In this document: positions 60,250-64,000 of the stretch, one piece after another | Numbering within the stretch: the stretch's first letter is position 1 | Layout: each line of letters starts with the position of its first letter | Assembly (NCBI GenBank): GCA_028015205.1 | Contig: CM051516.1 | Coordinates: 30,208,230 to 30,272,229 of the forward strand | Length of the DNA: 64,000 bases | Reading direction: 5' to 3' | Source of the DNA: Mytilisepta virgata | Taxonomy: Eukaryota; Mollusca; Bivalvia; Mytilida; Mytilidae | Notes under the pieces: model-generated | What the model was told of the DNA's origin: nothing | The model's input: the letters and a program-made list of their open reading frames with translations, nothing else | Databases searched by the model: none | Made by a program: the position numbers and the translations under genes

Positions 60250-61356
60250 AGCTTGGCTTTGTAAAAAGATGGTGGGCATATGTTATTTTTCTGTGTATTT
60301 TAGATTTTAAATGAATCTTTTTGTTTTAAGTCATGTACATAAACTTTTTACATAATTCAAATGAGCCCTGTAATGTCTTAACGATAGTTCCTCAAAATTG
60401 TAAAATTATTAATCATTACCTATGAAGTGCTCCGAGAAATAATGGAGGAATCTACCTGACTGAACTGAACTGAACTGTACCCACCAAGAACTATCTATTG
60501 ACCAAATATGATTGGCCTATGTATTATAGTTGCTTAGAAATGGATTTAACCAGTCACGAAACTTGGACGCAGATTTTACATTTATGTTGATGAAGTCATG
60601 CAGTGAACCAATACCCGTGAACCATGGAAATGAGGCCAGGGTCACAAGAAAAGTATACTGCTGGAAACCTTATACAATAAGCTATCTGTGGACCATAAAT
60701 CTTAATTGTAGGTATTATATGTGCAAAGTTTAATATTAAAGTTTTTAAAAAGTTTACGCCACGGTCGCCGCCGGAAAGTAACATATATTTCGCCTTCACA
60801 GGTGATACAATTACTCTTGTATCGCCTTGAAGCTTGAAAACAGTTCTTTACTTTGAATAATTATCAGTAATTTTATAGATATAATTGGTGTAATAATCGA
60901 ATTGGCGTGTGATATGACAATCGGCAAGTCGAAATGTCACCATTCTAAGGTCATCAGGACAAATTCCTACAATATATAACATAATTGAAATTTGTTTTCT
61001 GATATTGACTTTTAAATTTTTTGTTGAACTTTACTTAGCAATTAGATTTTTTGTAAGAAATCTGGCCACTTAGGGAATATCATTTACCTTAATTTCGGAG
61101 CTTTTGAATATATGAAAGCGATTATTACTCATGTAAATGCTGTTGTCGGCGACTCTAAATCATTGGAGATGCTACTTCTGTAAATTTCACAACACTGGGT
61201 GTTTTTATGCCCTCTTTCAATAACAGTGTTTCGGTCTGTTTGTCCGCCCATGTATCCTGCTGTAGATTAAAGTTTGGATTGAAGGTTGTTTAATGGGAAG
61301 CAGATGCCATATCAACATTAAACTTTGTCACTAAATACCTTTAGATGGGATCTATT

Positions 61357-64000
61357 AAATAAAATGCTCCGCTGGGCGCAGCTAGATACGACCGCAGATG
61401 TCGAACCCTGAATAGTTGGGGCAATTATGAACACAACATTCAAGCTTGATACAATACTGAATTTGGATTGTGAATAAATATTTGACACAGCATAGGTTTC
61501 TGACACAGAATGAATGTTGTCTAAGAACTTAAAATTTTTTAATTTACCTATTCAAACCATATCAGTATTATTTGTTTTTATATATAAATCAGAAATAACC
61601 AATTTAAAATTTAAAATTGGGCACACATATCAATTTCTTGCTATTGCGCAATACTGTGTAATTGAAAATTTCTTCAAATATTTGACAGATAATAGGTTTC
61701 TGACACAGAATAACTGAAATCAAAGAACTTAAAATTGGTCATATGATTTGAATTTATATTCAATTTTTTGCTTCTTGTGCAATACAATATGCTGTGGAGA
61801 ATTGCCCCCCCCCAAAAAAATAATAATTTACCCCTTTTTTCAGCTTTTGTGCAATACACTATGAAGTTGCACATTGACCCCCCCTCCCAAAAAAAAAACC
61901 AAAAAACAATAAAATTTATTGTAACCCCCACTTTTTTTGCTAAAAAAAATTTGAAATTTTCTTTTTAATTTATGAAATATGAAATGAGAAAAAATTACCC
62001 CCTCCCCAATTTCTCATTTACCCCCCCCCCCCCCCAATTTTGTTTTCACCCCCCCCCCCCCCCATTTCTTTATATTTTGCAACCATAACAGCCCATTTAA
62101 ATACACTATAACATATTAAAATAGAAAATGACATCATAGTCATGGATGGCAAATATACATAATTTAAAAGCAGTTTAGATAAGATAAACAAAAAAGCTTC
62201 ATCAGCACATTTTATATTGGCAAATTTCCAATGGAATTTGTTAATAATAAAGTTTTGATAACAGGGCACACATATCAATTTCTTGCTATTGCGCAATACT
62301 GTGCAATTGAAAATTTCTTCAAATATTTGACACATAATAGGTTTCTGACACAGAATAACTGAAATAAAGAACTTAGAATTGGTCATATGATTTCAATTTA
62401 TATTCAATTTATTGCTTCTTGTGCAATACAATATGCTGTGGAGAATTGCCCCCCCCCAAAAAAAATAATAATTTACCCCTTTTTTTAGCTTTTGTGCAAT
62501 ACACTATGAAGTTGCACATTGACCCCCCTCCCCCCAAAAAAAACAAAAAACAATAAAATTTATTGTAACCCCCCCTTTTTTGGCTAAAAAAAATTTGAAA
62601 TTTTCTTTTTAATTTATGAAATATGAAATGAGAAAAAATTACCCCCTCCCCAATTTCTCATTTACCCCCCCCAAATTTTGTTTTCAACCCCCCCCCCCCC
62701 CCATTTCTTTATACTTTGCAACCATAACAGCCCATTTAAATACACCATAACATATTAAAATAGAAAATGACATCATAGTCATGGATGGCAAATTTTAAGT
62801 ATACATAATTTAAAAGCAGTTTAGATAAGATAAACAAAAAAGCTTCATCAGCACATTTTATATTGGCAAATTTCCAATGGAATTTGTTAATAATAAAGTT
62901 TTGATAACAGGGCACACATATCAATTTCTTGCTATTGCACAATACTGTGCAATTGAAAATTTCTTCAAATATTTGACACATAATAGGTTTCTGACACAGA
63001 ATAACTGAAATAAAGAACTTAGAATTGGTCATATGATTTGAATTTATATTCAATTTTTTGCTTCTTGTGTAATACAATATGCTGTGGAGAATTGCCCCCC
63101 CCCCCCAAAAAAAAAATTTACCCCCTTTTTAGCTTTAATTTTGGACCCCGATTTGGACCAACTTGAAAACTGGGCCCATAATAAAAAAAAATAAGTACAT
63201 GTCTAGATTCAGCATATCAAAGAACCCCAAGAATTCAATTTTTGTTAAAATCAAACTAAGTTTAATTTTGGACCCTTTGGACCTTAATGTAGACCAATTT
63301 GAAAACGGGACCAAAAATTAAGAATCTAAATGCACGGTTAGATTCGGCATATCAAAAAACCCCAATAGTTCAATTTTCGATGAAATCAAACAAAGTTTAA
63401 TTTTGGACCCCGATTTGGACCAACTTGAAAACTGGGCCCATAATAAAAAAACTAAGTACATGTTTAGATTCAGCATATCAAAGAACCCAAAGAATTCAAT
63501 TTTTGTTGAAATCAAACTAAGTTTAATTTTGGACCCTTTGGACCTTAATGTAGACCAATTTGAAAACGGGACCAAAAATTAAGAATCTAAATGCACAGTT
63601 AGATTCGGCATATCAAAGAACCCCAATAGTTCAATTTTCGATGAAATCAAACAAAGTTTAATTTTGGACCCTTTTGGCCCCTAATTCCTAAACTGTTGGG
63701 ACCAAAACTCCAAAAATCAATCCCAACCTTCCTTTTGTGGTCATAAACCTTGTGTTTAAATTTCATAGATTTCTATTTACTTATACTAAAGTTATTGTGC
63801 AAAAACCAAGAAAAATGCTTATTTGGGCCCTTTTTTAGCCCCTAATTCCTAAACTGTTGGGACCAAAACTCCCAAAAACAATCCCAACCTTCCTTTTGTG
63901 GTCATAAACCTTGTGTTAAAATTTCATAGATTTCTATTTACTTATACTAGAGTTATTGTGCGAAAACCAAGAAAAATGCTTATTGGGCCCTTTTTTGGCC
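61357..64000 (-). mobile_element. GCGGTCGTA element, copy 4, inverted, runs off the window
   Basis: Starts with the inverse of the terminal hairpin (GCTCCGCTGGGCGCAGC) and TACGACCGCA. It continues through the same core as copies 2 and 3 in reverse, including runs of C up to ~16. The head should lie just beyond 64000. Confidence 0.88.

Larger units (their letters stand above)
58090..60826 (+). repeat. Field of diverged ~150-bp tandem repeats ending in a hairpin
   Basis: Units share a 'tctattgaccaaatatggtt / gggtct', 'ggtattacagttggtgagaa' and 'aaattgaggtca' pattern near 58180, 58323, 58478, 59482, 59630, 60493 and 60683. The array is split by the MITE at 58586 and the palindrome at 59807. The hairpin GGTGATACAA-ttactc-TTGTATCGCC (60801-60826) resembles the terminal hairpins of the other elements. 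60827-61356 shows nothing I can support. Confidence 0.65.

Overview
The window looks like nuclear DNA of a bivalve mollusc, most likely a mussel (Mytilidae). It is AT-rich, genes are split into short exons by GT-AG introns, and the repeats are of kinds common in mussel genomes: tRNA-derived SINEs with a (CAAT)n tail, hairpin-headed elements, and a GCGGTCGTA element.

One protein-coding gene dominates. From about 757 to 45019 (+ strand) I can follow 34 exons whose reading phases agree at all 33 junctions. They give 5,390 nt of coding sequence, about 1,796 residues, ending in a stop at 45017-45019. The protein is the C-terminal part of an RNF213 (mysterin)-type E3 ubiquitin ligase. A C3HC4 RING lies in exon 9, an RZ-type zinc finger in exons 19-21, and the helical E3 shell and C-terminal domain follow. 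The stretch from the RING to the stop is about 1,245 residues, close to vertebrate RNF213. The AAA core and the promoter must lie to the left of the window.

The introns are loaded with repeats. Intron 4 (3.9-13.5 kb) holds a chain of nested elements that share one plan: a short palindromic head, a tandem-repeat core, a short inverted copy of the head, and a terminal hairpin. This plan fits Helentron/HINE-like rolling-circle elements. More of the same class sit at 17.8, 33.3, 37.1, 39.4, 47.6, 48.2-54.9 and 61.4-64.0 kb. Three exon-intron junctions of the gene (exons 2, 13 and 27) have been locally tandem-duplicated, leaving decoy copies in the introns.

Downstream of the gene (45-64 kb) I see no complete gene. 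There is a 3' flank with poly(A) signals, then two more full copies and one partial inverted copy of the GCGGTCGTA element, two of them nested in another hairpin-headed element. Next comes a DNA transposon of about 2 kb with roughly 330-bp inverted termini, a 9-bp target duplication and a broken ORF. After it lies a field of ~150-bp tandem repeats, interrupted by a minisatellite-bearing MITE and a ~440-bp palindrome.
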